This document shows, one piece after another, positions 35,490 through 47,805 of a stretch of 64,000 nt of DNA (position 1 is the stretch's first letter; the number at the start of each line of letters is the position of its first letter). Below the pieces are notes generated by a model that saw only the letters and a program-made list of their open reading frames with translations, had not been told where the DNA came from and made no database searches. The DNA is taken from positions 682,001-746,000 of the forward strand of contig VCCP01000005.1 in the NCBI GenBank assembly GCA_005765155.1. The letters are read 5' to 3'. Made by a program: the position numbers and the translations under genes. The stretch is from Zelopaecilomyces penicillatus. Its lineage: Eukaryota; Ascomycota; Sordariomycetes; Hypocreales; Pseudodiploosporaceae.

Positions 35490-38372
35490 ATGTCCATAAG
35501 GCAGCTTCCAGACGACGTCGTCGCTAAAATCCGGTCTTCCTCAACAATCATATCGCTAAATGGGGTAGTCTGCGGGTTGCTTAAAAATTCTCTCGATGCT
35601 GGCGCTACAAAGATCAACATATTTCTAGATTATATCCGGGGGGACTGCACTGTAGAAGATAATGGTGGCGGTATTGTTCCAGGAGAGTTCAAAGAAAACG
35701 GAGGACTCGGAAAGCCTCATCGTATGACCCCATCCGTGCCCACATATTGGCAATATCTATTGCAATAGAACGTTGGACTAACCAAATGTCACCTTCCAAG
35801 ACACCTCAAAGCTTCCACCAAGGCATGATATACATGGTAGGCATGGCAACTTTCTAGCGTCCCTAGCGAGTCTCTCACTGGTATCCGTAACGTCTCATCA
35901 TCATCGCCACAATTCACACAACGCCGTCTTGATCCATCATGGTAGGGTTATGAAGAGAGATACCCCGGCCCTCCCAAGGCAGAGATTTGAGACTTTTGAC
36001 AGTGGCACGCGAGTTTCTGTCCATGACTTATTTGGCTCTATGCCAGTAAGGGTTAAACATCGTGCCGCTCTTTTCTCTGATTCCCCTGGTATAGAAAAAG
36101 AATGGGGACGCCTCGTATGTGAGGTTGTTTCGTTGCTCCTCGGTTGGACATCTAATGTCTCTATTTCCATCAAAGAGACTAGAACGCAGCGAGAGTTGCG
36201 TCTCGTTCCACCCGATAATCCCGATCCTCTCTCTAGAACGTCGAGGTTGTTTACTCGAGCGTCACTGGCGGACTCAGGGGATGCTGGCTCCTGGATACCC
36301 GTTTCAGCCTCTGCCGATGGCATTACTATTGACGGCTGCATCTCCCTAAATCCAGTCGCGTCTCGTCGTGCTCAGATGCTGAGTCTCGGAATCCTGCCAA
36401 TACTGAACGAATCCGGAAACAATGTACTTTATGATGAAATCAACAAAGTCTTCAGCAGTTCCAGTTTTGGCATTGTGGAAGAGGAAAAAGAGAACCGCAA
36501 CGATGAGAAGAAGTCGCATCAGGGTCCTCAACCGGATGAGGCTCGACCAAAAGCCCGAAAGGGGATTGAGCGATGGCCAATGTTTTACCTGCGGATTCTG
36601 ATTGAACGATCTGCTGAAATTATTGACATGGACGATCTTCTTGATCACTCACAGAGAGACTTTGGGGGGATTCTGAACTTGCTAAAAGCAATGTCATATG
36701 GTTTTCTCAAGAAACATCTCATGCGCCCGCGAAAGATCTATATATCGTCAAACCAGTCTCTGTTTTCTACAGCAGCAGTTCCACACCGTCCACGTCGGGC
36801 CTTGAGGAGAACCTCACAACTGACCAGCGGCGGCTCCGTCAGACGGACTCCACCTCACAGCACATTAGGAGACCCATCCTATCTTAGGGCAGGCAGCCCT
36901 TTCGATGCCTGGCATCGAGTCAAAGTTGGGATGTCAATAGCTGGAGGGCCTGGAAAGGCCATCTCAAAAGACATTCCTAATTCGGCTCCTCATCAAGTAT
37001 CCAAAGCGGATCAGTTGATTGGAGATGGTGATCAATCTCTTGAGAAACCCTTTCGTCACACCACCACCCCCACAACTGAGCGAGAGTCAAGCTGTGAAAG
37101 GGGTAACCAAAACGAAGGATGGATAGTACAGGCCAGTGAATCATCAAAGCCATCTGACATATGGACAACAAATATAGAAGGCACCATGACAAAAAGAACA
37201 AGCTTCCCACATCATGTTGGGGATAGCTTGGACGAGCAAAAAAATGCGGAACCCAGTGAATGGCTTCAAGGGGTTCTTGCAACCTGGACTAATCCTGTTT
37301 TTGAAGCGGTACAGCCTTCGTTGCCCCGAGCCCACCTTGATCTTGATGGAACTTCATGTTATTTCGAGAACGGAGGTAACCTGCATCAATGCGGTGGCAA
37401 GGAGAATGGAGCTGTTCTATTCGAGGCAGGAACCATGAGTCTACAGAGCCGCATATCGAGAGCAGCGCTTGACGAGGCCGAGCTCATCTCTCAAGTGGAT
37501 CGTAAGTTTGTCCTGCTCAAATTACCACTTGGAAGCATAGATCCAAACTGGGAGAGTAAGAAAAGTACATCTGCATCGGCCCTTGTGGCCGTGGATCAAC
37601 ACGCTGCCGATGAGAGATGCCGCCTTGAAAAACTGATGGCGGACTACTTCGAAACAGACAAGAGCACTGGTGTTCTCAAGTCGACCGTTGAAGCATTGAA
37701 GAGACCGTTGGTATTTGAGGTTTCGAAAAGGGAGGGGGATTTGCTGGAGCAATATCGATACCATTTTAAGGCGTGGGGAATTGTTTACCAGCTTTATGCT
37801 CAACCGGCCCATGAAATGAAGAAGCCAGGCGATGATGTCTGGAAACTCAGCGTGACAGCACTCCCGCCAAGCATTCTTGAGCGATGTCGCAGTGAGCCCC
37901 GAATTCTCGTGGCGTTGCTGCGCAAGGAGATCTGGAAACTCCACGACGAGGCCTTGGTTCCCTCACAACCTGTGACTACAGAGACTTCGACTGGTAGATC
38001 GTGGACTGCAAACTTCCACGGCTGTCCCAGAGGTATACTGGAACTTCTCCATTCTAGGTCTTGTCGAAGTATGTACAGTGCTACACCTTCCTTCCATATA
38101 TCCACTCCCGTTGTCCATGAATAAATACACTGGTTAAACTAACCTTGGCTTGTTTAGGTGCTATTATGTTCAACGACGAGCTCTCAAGAGAGCAGTGTCA
38201 GCAACTAATACAACGGCTTGCGAAATGTGCATTTCCGTTTCAGTGTGCCCATGGACGGCCTAGCATGGTCCCGCTGATAGATCTTGGCGTGGGCTGCCAT
38301 ATCCGGAGCTGGCGTGGAGATGAAGCCAGAAATGGAGGTATCAAGATTTGGACAAGGTGGCTGGATGAATGA
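35490..38372 (+). CDS. MLH3: MutL homologue Mlh3
   Basis: Three exons: 35490-35721, 35801-38068 and 38158-38372, giving 904 aa. The N-terminal GHKL ATPase part shows NSLDAGATKINIFLDY and VEDNGGGI; the first splice restores GLGKPHHTSKLPPRHD, a conserved ATP-lid region. The C-terminal endonuclease part carries DQHAADERCRLE near 675 (the metal-binding DQHA(x)2E(x)4E motif) and, in exon 3, CAFPFQCAHGRPSMVPL near 857-873. Together these mark a nuclease-competent Mlh3. With Mlh1 it forms MutLgamma, which resolves meiotic recombination intermediates as crossovers and has a minor role in mismatch repair. The linker between the two parts is long and Ser/Thr-rich. Confidence 0.93.
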
Positions 38373-39644
38373 TGGTGTAACTGGGTAGGTTGATGGTTAT
38401 GATGGTATTGTGTGGAGTGTTTTAACATATTTAGATACAAAAATTTGGAATGTATTGTTAGCAATGTTGAAGGGGATGGATTTGGCTGTAATACAATTTG
38501 AGGATTGCTCGAGTATCAAAGGACTAATTGGTAATGATGAGTTGATGATGACTTCGTTACATCAATCATCACTGCAAAACGATGTAAAATCTTTTCATTA
38601 CAAACTTTGCCATTCATTCTGCGTCCCCATTGTCTTCTACATCTCATCATGCCTCTCAGCTCACATACTTTACTTTTTAAGTTAATATTCCCTCACCTTT
38701 AATGGCAGACGAGGCACATGAGTCCTCATAAAGGAGACAGTAAGTTCGATGCTGAACATGACATAATCTTTGTCATGGGAAAATTATAGTTTGGTATCCA
38801 ACTAGGTTAAAAAAAAGGCTTGAATCGTAATCGAGTGTGTACAAACATAAAAAAAGAAGAACAGATACCCCTTTCCAAAAAGGTCAATGCCAAACAAGTT
38901 AAGCCCAAGAAAGGAAGGAGACGAAGGGACCGAGCCAAGCGGCCCAAGGAACCCAGTCGATGATCCCATTACACCCACTTTCTTCTCCAGAATTCATATG
39001 ACGCAGACAGTACAGGCAGAGACGTAAGTGAGAAAACCCAAGTCAACCCAGTTGATAGTTCTGCTCCTTAGCCTCTGAAGTGGGCATCTCGAAGAATAAA
39101 ATAGAAACAAAGCCCATGATTCTCATCCTACCTATGCAAGAGGACAACATAGGTTTGTCGTTGTGCCATTCGACTTGGAATATATATGTGTCGTCGTGTG
39201 CGTGCGTGTAATGTCATTCCGTTCCGTTCGGGAATCAAAAACTCCGCGTTGATAAAAATCAAAATAAAAAATCAAAATCAAAACCAGCCTGAAGCGATAT
39301 CACCGTTTCCATAGGCCAGCAACGCCACCAGCCATGCATAATTTGAAACCCCAGTGTATGCGTATGTATGCAACCGAGAAAGAAACGGCCTCTATGGTCG
39401 GATGGGAAGAAATAAAGGATGCAAGTGACGCGGAAGTAGAGATGATGATTCTCTTTCCCATCAAGTCACCACCAGTCAAGATCTAAAAAGGGCTTTGAAA
39501 TGCGACCGCAGAAGCGCCATGAGCGAGTTTCCAAAATAAAGAAAATCGACCGAATCTGAAAGAATAAAAAACAAGAAACGGAGCGGTCAACTCAAACAGA
39601 ACAAAGCCTCTGTTGGAGAGGATTCACCCTGTTTGTCGCCTCTT
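38373..39644. other. Intergenic region between convergent MLH3 and LicD-family genes
   Basis: A 1.27-kb stretch holding both 3' UTRs. It is AT- and A-rich (38800-39300). No gene is seen. Confidence 0.55.
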
Positions 39645-40694
39645 TCATTGCTGGTGGAGTCGGCCCTGCTTTTGCAGTTCCGCCTTCTTGCGCTCGGTGG
39701 CGGCGGCTTTGCTCTTGTCTGCTTCTTCCTTTGTCATCATGACCCATTCGCTAAGGTCATGATTCCATTTATGTCTATTTGAAAAAAAAAAAACAAGGTT
39801 AGCACACAAATTTTCTCAGTTCTTTCATTTTAAAAAAGCAAGGGGACAAGGGAAATTGAGCGCCTTTACTCACCCAGAATGTTCCTCGCTGACAAGACTC
39901 TTGGCGCCATACTCATCGGCAAGGATCTTCTCGACGCTATAGGGGATACGGGCCTTGACACCTTCAAACTCAGTAATGCGCATCGGCCAGAGCTCCTGGC
40001 TGTTGTAGCGATGCATGTTCTTGCAGCTCCAAATGCCCGGCTTGTCGGCCTCGCGCTCGCGGACAGCTGTCAAATCGATGAACATTCCGTTGCCCGTGTC
40101 GATCCAGCGAGCATCGATGATATTCATACCATCGCCACGGGTGACATCGACGTGGTGGGGGTTGACGTCGAGCAGGTACGTCTTAGTCACGGGCTTATCG
40201 GCGGCGTCGGTGAAGTTGTGGGAGTGCTCGGTCCGATTAAGGTTCTCTCCTAGCCACTGCATGGTGAAGTTGGTAACCTGAACATCAAGATCGTAATCCC
40301 AAGGCATGATCTTGCCGTTCCACCACCAGCCCAGCAATGTGCCGTGGGCGAGCCACGTCTCCACGCCCCTTTCGTGCAGTGTTGTAAGGTAGCTGCGGAT
40401 CAGATCACGCAGGACGTAGCGATGCTCATCGTAGGGTACTTCAGCTTTGAAGAACCGCTTGTCGTAGTGACCCAACGCGAGACTCCCACCAGGCTCGATG
40501 AAGTACTTGGGTGTCAGGGGCTTGCTGGGCGGTTTCTTGGCCTCTCGACGAGCGAGTGAAGGTGATGAAGAGAGCTCATGGTCGTCGCGAGTATCAAGGG
40601 CGTTGTTGTTTCCCCGCTGCGCAGGAGTGGTGAGCGCTGTGCAGGATGAGAAAACTGCCAGGCCGGCAACGGCCAGCGTTTTGAGAGAAGGCAT
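39645..40694 (-). CDS. Secreted LicD/Mnn4-family phosphotransferase-like protein
   Basis: Two exons, 40694-39874 and 39774-39645; the 99-nt intron carries a long pyrimidine tract before its acceptor. Product 316 aa. An N-terminal signal peptide (MPSLKTLAVAGLAVFSS) is followed by a Ser/Arg-rich stretch. Residues about 114-139 show the LicD core WLAHGTLLGWWW...MPWDYDLDV with the Asp cluster expected at a nucleotidyl or phosphoryl transferase site. Yeast Mnn4, which promotes mannosylphosphate addition to N- and O-glycans in the Golgi, has this domain. The conserved tail ends in a Lys/Glu/Ala-rich helix. Role in glycan phosphorylation in the secretory pathway is inferred from the family; the acceptor is unknown. 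Confidence 0.85.
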
Positions 40695-43600
40695 TCTGGC
40701 GGGTTAGATGTGGTAAGGGTCAGCGGGAACAGCCGGACAGGGTCCTGGGACGTCGATCGCTTCAGGATATAGGTGGGCGGTTGGGTGATCGATTCGGATG
40801 ATGTCTAAGAGCAATAGCTTTGCCGTATATCTGTGTTTTTCGTCTGTTGGGTATCTCCGCGAACAATGCTCTAACGCTGAAGATGAGAGGAAGCAGGCAG
40901 AGCAAAGCGACTAGGCCAGATTCTAGATTCCAGCTGCCGCGTCTCGTGTGGTGAAGCAAATGAAGCGAGAGACAGACAATCAATGCGCTGTTTGTGTAAT
41001 GTGCTGGTTTTGGATTCTTGCTTTGGCTATTGGCTGTTGTAGAATTTGCTTAGGTTCGGGTGTCTCGTCGAGAGCCACAGCGTTTTTTCGAGGGTGGCGA
41101 TGGGGCCGATATGGAGATGATTTATTCTTGTCCGCCTTGGACGAAAGAGAGAGGATAGAGAGATGTTACAGTGGATGGATGATTCTATTCAAAGAATTCC
41201 CAAGAAAGAAAGCAAAAAAAGAGGAGAGGGACAAGGGACGTGGCTCCAGATGGGACGGATGGATGGGAGGTTAATATGTGCTTAGATTAAGCATTGCCCC
41301 AGTCCTCAACTGGCAACAAGACGACAGACATTGGATGCGTTGCAATAATTACTACGGAGGCCAACCAGGGGGTGGACAGTGGTGGATGTACTGCCTGGTT
41401 CGAGTGGCGCGCAGGTGCTGTCATGCCTGGAAACAGCCTCTGAAGTACCTACAACAGGACCTAACTATTCTTACCATGGAGTACCTATCACAGGCTTTCT
41501 CCGTCCTGGGCAATCCATTGCCTACTAGTGGTGAACCCTACCTGAATATGGCGAGAAACTCCCAGTTCCATCATCCCCAGCCCAGCCCAAAGACCAAAAG
41601 AGGCTACTCACTACCAAGTGGTGGTAATGAGTCTAGCGATGGATGGTCCTTGGCGATCTCAACACCCTAGTCGCCTGGGGATGACGGCTACCTAAGCTAG
41701 GTAGGTTGGTACATCCTAGGAGGCACACGCAAGGAGCCTACTCAGACTGCATGGAGGTATTCACTCCCCCCTTGTAACAGAGGGTACATACAGTGGGTGT
41801 TACAGGTGTACTACTGCCTCTCCAGTGAACGAGCCAGCATGAGAAGAAAGCTGGTTTCATAGTGGCACAGCCAGCCCATGAACCAAGCAAAGCATCCGTT
41901 ATCTATCCTATAGCAGGCAGCATAAAAGACAAAATGCTTAAACTCGCTTTTTTGTTGATTGACTGATTGTTTCAATCCAAATGTACCTTGATAGTTTCAG
42001 TTCGGCTCCCCCCCTTGCTCAGTATTGTACTACTGTATATGGGCGGGCGGCTGCACCCTAAAACAACCAAAGAAGATGGAAAAAAAAAAAGAGAGGGAAA
42101 AAGACTTTTGGTGACGTAGGTTGTCGTCAAATATTTCTTTCCTTGGGGCTCCTCTCCTAAAGCGCAGGGGCCAAGCTCTAAAACCCTTGGCGCAGCGCAG
42201 GGGGGTTAGTTAGCACCATACACTATTATCTCCGATTCCATGTTCCCACTATTTTTGTCTATTGCTCCTTGTCCCCTCTCTCTCTCTCTCTCTGTCTCTC
42301 TGAGAGTCGTTGTTCCCGCTCACCCAGATGAAAAAAAAAAATACATGATTAATGCCCGTCGTCGATTCGGTCTTCATTTGTCGGCCCGCACGCTAGTCTT
42401 GGCAAACAGCAACCTCACCCACCGGAGGGCATATAGGGGGGCACAGATAGTGGTTTTTTTTGGTGTTTTCATCCGCTCAGATAATCTACACCTATCCTAC
42501 TCCGCACATATTAACAGAGAAAAGATTTCAGAATCTATTTCATACTCTTCTCCTCCACATTTTCAGTGTATGTACTCTGTACATACATTGCTTATCAGCT
42601 TACATACTACGGTGTAGGATGTAACACGCGGCCACACACACCACCACGCAGCTCTGCCCTTTTTCATTCGGGCGTCATCCCCGTCGCACGCCATCATGCT
42701 TATACTAGCCTCGTCGCTATGCCCCTCCAGGCAAGGGGTCGTGTGCTTGGGCGAACGACAAAAATAAGACCGGTTGGCCAGCTTTTTTGCCGCTTAGCGT
42801 CATCAGCACCTTAAAACAACCCGCAAGATACGCCTGATAGGTTTCTAGTAGCCGCTATTACTCGATACCTGGGTTGCCTGGTACTTGCTATTCCTTCCAT
42901 GGGGATTTTGCTACTATTGAAGTACTAACCTCCTATCAATACCGAGGTACCTGGTATGAAGGAACCACAGCGCTTCCATCCATCCCGGATCCGACACACG
43001 TTCATTGCCAATAACTTGGCCTCCTTGGCCAGTGGCTGACTTTTTCTCGTTGTCAGCCCCTCTGCCAAGCCATGCCTACCAAGCCGCCAAGCCCAGCCCA
43101 GCCTTGGCCTCTCAACCTCTTGGGAGGGAGAGGAAAGCCCAATGTCCGGGCCTGCCACCACCCACTATATCCGGGCGCATGTCCACTCATAATTATAGCG
43201 TCTCACCCTTCTGTGCCAGCGCTAGACTGACTGCACCTGACAGAGTGTTTCCATACCAGGACAAAGCTCCGTACCACAAGTACCCAGTAACTGTAGAATG
43301 GTAGTAGTACAACAATGGATTATTTCTCAGCAAAAGATAGGAGGGTAATCAATACAATCAGTTCATCTAGTCTCAAGATGAAGCGGCTGATGAAGTATTG
43401 TATGTAAATCACTCTCAATTATTATCGCCTAGATGGCATCTCACCTCATTTTTACAGTATTTAGTTGTACATATATCCCACACATGCGGGTAAGGCTTGG
43501 CTGTGTGCCGTTCCGATATGCAAATCCCAACATGGAAAAGAACAGCAAACACCAGAGACTCTGCAATTTCAAATCTGCATCAAGGTACATGGTACTGACT

Positions 43601-44079
43601 TCCGTACGGCTTAAGCGGCACATTCATCGTCAATCCCCCGTTCGCGTTGTTGAGCCTGTGCGTCTGTCTGCATGTGCGTGCGCATCCCATCCTCTGGCTG
43701 GCACACACGCATACGTAGCCCCTGGATCAGAGAACCCTGGACTCAGCTCCTATGTACGCCATCTCCATCTAACTCCGTAATATTACCTACCGTTCTGGAT
43801 GAATGTGCCCGCATTTGGCGATTTTACCCGTTCGTAGGTGTTTCGCGCCGATGTTCCGTCAATAACGGTAGTGCCTACGCAATCACCATCTCGTATTATC
43901 TATCCAACGTCAATGCCTCGAGTTGAGGTGGGGACTGCGGTTTGCAATCAAATGTGGCTGTGGTGGCCCAGTCTGGTCGACGTGATTGGCAACTTGTCGC
44001 GTGCATCGATCTCGGACAAAACCCACCGAAGCGAAACAGAACTAAAAAGAGCCAAAAAGAATTGTATTTGTACATGGAC
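40695..44079. other. 3.4-kb intergenic region between the LicD-family gene and the tRNA pair
   Basis: No supported protein gene. The 130-codon frame at 41278 begins with GTG. The stretch contains a CT run (42276-42300), several poly-A tracts and repeated CTACCTAAG / TACCTGG words near 41690 and 42870-42955. Confidence 0.5.
42276..42300. repeat. CT-rich simple repeat
   Basis: A run of alternating C and T interrupted by one G. Such tracts are common in filamentous-fungal promoters and 5' leaders, but no gene is recognised beside this one. Confidence 0.8.
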
Positions 44080-44083
44080 AAAA
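44080..44083 (-). terminator. Pol III terminator of tRNA-Asp
   Basis: TTTT on the minus strand, 13 nt after the 3' end of tRNA-Asp. It is the first run of four Ts after either tRNA. Confidence 0.6.
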
Positions 44084-44096
44084 GTTTTAGTGGATC

Positions 44097-44167
44097 TCTC
44101 CCGCCGGGAATTGAACCCGGGTCTCAAGCGTGACAAGCTTGCATACTGACCACTATACTACGGAAGA
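44097..44167 (-). tRNA. tRNA-Asp (GTC)
   Basis: Minus-strand cloverleaf of 71 nt without intron. The acceptor stem TCTTCCG pairs with CGGGAGA (one T-G wobble). The anticodon stem CAAGC/GCTTG encloses loop TTGTCAC, giving anticodon GTC. The T arm is CCGGG-TTCAATT-CCCGG. A and B box promoter sequences are intact. A 7-bp inverted repeat sits directly upstream (44173-44190). Confidence 0.95.
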
Positions 44168-44172
44168 TTCGA

Positions 44173-44190
44173 ATGACTGTTTTCAGTCAT
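44173..44190. promoter_or_regulatory. Inverted repeat upstream of tRNA-Asp
   Basis: ATGACTG-TTTT-CAGTCAT is a perfect 7-bp inverted repeat 5 bp upstream of tRNA-Asp. The related sequence AACTGTTTTGCAGTCGCCG (44415-44433) lies at a similar place upstream of tRNA-Glu. A shared upstream element is inferred. Confidence 0.4.
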
Positions 44191-44332
44191 CGTAGTGGAG
44201 ATCGCGACAGGGAACAAATTATTTCTACTTATATACGTAAGCATGCTCAACTCCCCGTCGCAACATATCGACAATCTTCGTCTTCAGAACGAAGGATCAT
44301 GATACACAATGTATATCTCATGATCGGCGCTT

Positions 44333-44403
44333 TCCCCCGCCAGGAATCGAACCTGGGGCTGGCGCGTGAGAGGCGACCGATATTACCACTATACTACGGG
44401 GGG
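44333..44403 (-). tRNA. tRNA-Glu (CTC)
   Basis: Minus-strand cloverleaf of 71 nt without intron. The anticodon loop CTCTCAC gives CTC. The T arm CCAGG-TTCGATT-CCTGG and the A/B boxes are intact. Two positions do not pair: C1-A72 at the end of the acceptor stem and T28-C42 in the anticodon stem. No run of four Ts follows before the tRNA-Asp gene 165 bp away. It is probably functional, but the mismatches leave open a decayed copy. Confidence 0.85.
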
Positions 44404-45102
44404 ATGTTTGTGTCAACTGTTTTGCAGTCGCCGTAGTTGATGTTGAGGCTGTATCATCATCCTTTATATAGGACCCACAATTCACTTCCTTCCGTATCCT
44501 CCTCGGACCTCACCAAGAAAATGAGAAGATACATGTTTGTTTTGTGAACAATATCTTGAGACGGAGTAAAAATGAATTCAGGGAACAGTAAAGCGAACCC
44601 GCTCAGAACGAACAGGAACCAAACTTTCCTATCCAACGTCTCGGATTTGATTTACCGGATCGACTGGCTTGGGCGCACGTCTTACATACTTGGCCAATCT
44701 TGGCATCTCCCTACCCGTCTTAACCATCTGTGCTGTTTAACCCCTGTGTGCTCGGCCGTCTCAGCCTTGTTGATCAAAGTTGACTACATTTACAATAGTC
44801 CAATACGTAGCCCAGAAGCAGACAATACATAACCCCCATCACTCATTAACAGATAGGCTACCACCCTGTGCACAGCAAATATTCCCGGGTATCGACGAGC
44901 CGTTTAATAACCTCCCCCTATCCGTAAACACATACTGTATATATAACACATTGTCGCTCGGCCTAGTGATGACATGAAATCCTCCCCAGCTCCAAGCAAA
45001 AATAAAGGCAAAAAATCTTGCCGTTTCAATATATTCCACGCACGGGTCTGGTCTGTTGAACATGCCCCCGCCCCCCCACGCCTCATGCTGTCCTCTTGTT
45101 CA
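44404..45102. other. Intergenic region between tRNA-Glu and striatin 3' end
   Basis: A 699-bp stretch with the upstream element of tRNA-Glu near 44415-44440 and the striatin 3' UTR toward 45100. No gene is seen. Confidence 0.55.
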
Positions 45103-47805
45103 CTATCGAGCAAACACCTTGACGACTCCGTCTCCTCCTCCGCTGACTACCCACTTGCCGTCTTGGCTCCAGACACAGGTGCAGACGCCTTCGCCACGCA
45201 TCACTCGATGGCTTGTAATCTCTTGTGTGCAGGATCTCTTCTCCAGACTCCAGAACCGCAATGAGGCATCGTGGCCAGCGCTGACAAGTTCCCGTCCATC
45301 TGGACTGAGTGACAAGCTGGAAATAGCAGCTGGGTGCGCTAGCATGTTGTACGTGCATTGACCTAGAATTTTAGTTTAGTATACCATGCCGGGGATAATC
45401 ACTGGTATTATAGGAGTAAAACTTACCACTATTAGCATCAAAGAATCGCACGAAGCGGTCTTCGTGGCCAGATATGATGGTCCCTTCAACACCAGACCCA
45501 GCCATGGATCGTCCACCCGTCGGCCCTCCGGCACTTGCTGTTTCCTCCTCGTTCATGTTGCTACCATGATTCTGATTGCCTTGATCCAACCCGATTGTTG
45601 TTGCCACCACGGCGTTGACACTTGTCTTCATGGTGCCGTCATAAGTCTCCATGCTATCCATAAAGCCTAATTGTTCGCCGGTCCTCGTATCGTAAACCAA
45701 AACCGCTGCATCCGCGTACGAAACAATGAAGGACTCTCCTGATGTACCAAGAGGTGAAATACAGGTTGGACTTGCCTTGGAGCCATCCTGCCTTGAAAGG
45801 ACGTGTACAAGAGTGTAATGGAATGGGGAGTTGGAGGCTATTGTTGGTTGAGGAGAGTTGGAGAAGCCACTACCGGAGCTCATCGAGTTGCCACGTACAC
45901 GACCTCCCCTACCAGTCATGGCCCTATTTTGTCCTGGTTGTGGCGAGCTGAGTTGTGGAGGCGCACTTACAGACCAAAGCCGCACGGTTCCGTCTGCTGC
46001 ACCGGAAACTATGAGTATCCGGTCAGGGGTGCCGTATGAACTGGAGTTTCCAAACACTGCGCCTAGAGTTGTCGGAAGAACACACAGCGCCCATACGGCA
46101 TCTGTGTGACCTTCCAGTGTGGCCTTGGGATCAACCCTTCCTCGTTCCCACACTCGGACAGTGGCGTCCTGACCACCTGAGAATATCCATCCGTCGCCTT
46201 GCGCGCGTCCACCAGTAGAGAAGTTGGGCGAAGGTGACCACGATGCTAACGAAAGGACTGCTCCTGTATGACCACGGTGGGTAAAGTTTGCAGTCACATC
46301 AAGATCAGAAGCCGCATTACTCAGAGAACCAGGGTTGCCGTCTAGCCTGGGAATGTGGAATCTTTTGACCATACCGTCATCGCCGGCAGTGCAAATTTCT
46401 GGCTCCCCTGGACTGCCGCCACCAGAGAAGATGACGGTACGAATGGTGTCGAGGTGACCTCTTAACCCAAACCGAAGCTTGAAATTGCTCGCCTCGGCCT
46501 TCTGGCTTGCAGCCCCCGACAGTTCGTGATCCAAGCTGCGTCGTCGAGATGATGAGTTTTTCCTGCGGTGGGAACCAGGAACTCGATTTGGGGACTTGGC
46601 CAAATAGTCCGCGTTGGGGAACACATCGGTGTCTGGCCTGTTTGAACCAGCCTGATTTGGAGGATTGGGTGCGCCGGGTTCGGGGAAGGCGCCTTCCGGG
46701 AATTCCCAACCTTCAGGCTCTGGCGCTGCAGGTGGCTTCTCTCTGAGCTCAGGGGGATCTTCTACAGCACTCAATGCTTCGGCAGCTTGGTTAGGACCAG
46801 GCATGTTCTCTTCGACAGCCCGTGTTGTTACCGAGACCGAACCTGACCAGTCGTTTGAATTGTGCCACATTTGTTGCTGATGCTGTTGTTGTTGCTGATG
46901 CTGTTGTTGTTGCTGATGCTGTTGTTGTTGCTGTTGCTGTTGCTGCTGATGATGCTCGTTGGAAGATCGCATCATCTGCTGAGGCTGCATTTCAGGGGGG
47001 TTAGGGGCGAACTTTGACGGAGGATGTTGCATGGGCGGCCCAGAGTTGGGTCCTGGGTGCTGTCTCGAGTTGAGGTCTTGAATATGGTTCTGAGCCTGTC
47101 GCATAGGCAGCTGGTATTGTCGTTCCATGAGCTGTGGACCCAGCATCCCAAACGCTTCTGCTTCGCGAAGATCTTCCATTATTGGCAGTGGGGGAGAGTC
47201 GCGGGGTGGCTGTGGATTTGCTGGTGTAACCATCAAATACATGAATTCTGACTGGCACTGGTCTAGGAAAGTCTTTAATTCGTGTCGTTGCGTGTCATCA
47301 TCAACTTTCTCTACGTCGACACCCTCGACGCCAGGGATGGTATGCTTTTCTGTGGACGAGGCTGTTCCAAAGAACCGTGGTCAGCACACGCACAAATGTC
47401 ACATCAAGTACATTGGAGCAAACATTTCTCACATCTGAGCTTCTCCTGGATCTTGGCTGCACGGTCGTTCGCCGCAGCGTCGGCGTCTGGTGCGGTAGTG
47501 CCCTTGATTTGGGCGGCTTGGTCCTTGACCTTTCGCTCGAGTATCGACACATACTTTTTCAGCGCTTTCTGCGTGGCGTCGGCCCTTCGTGCTTGGCCCT
47601 CGAGACTAGCTATCCGACCCTTCATTTCCTGCTTTTCGATTTCCCAGGCATTTCTGTCGCGTTCGTGTCGATGCCATTCGGTTTGGAGGAAGCGCATCAC
47701 TCCCTGAAGCGTGTACTCGGTTGCTTGCGGGTGATTCCCGCCATGGTTCGGCATCCCGGGTCCCATGTCCATTCCTCCAATGCCGTTGCCAGCATTTGAG
47801 CCCAT
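45103..47805 (-). CDS. pro11: Striatin-family scaffold (PRO11 orthologue)
   Basis: Three exons: 47805-47433, 47361-45427 and 45362-45103; product 855 aa. The N-terminal striatin domain (about 28-110) has the caveolin-binding-like start YTLQGVMRFLQTEWHRHERD and a coiled coil (LERKVKDQA). A His-interrupted polyglutamine tract lies near 261-291. From about 400 to the C-terminus there are WD40 repeats (LEGHTDAVWALC, IISGHEDRFVRFFD, SPDGRELVSAGHDASLRFW) forming a propeller. Striatin is the core of the STRIPAK phosphatase-kinase complex; in Sordaria PRO11 is required for fruiting-body development and hyphal fusion. Length and layout fit the family. Confidence 0.95.
46871..46952. repeat. CAG/CAA triplet repeat encoding polyglutamine
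   Basis: On the minus strand this triplet tract encodes Gln runs broken by single His residues inside the striatin gene. Mixed CAA/CAG codons suggest it is kept at the protein level. Length is likely to vary between strains. Confidence 0.85.

Noticed and set aside
41278..41670. 130-codon plus-strand frame
   Set aside because: It begins with GTG and resembles no protein.
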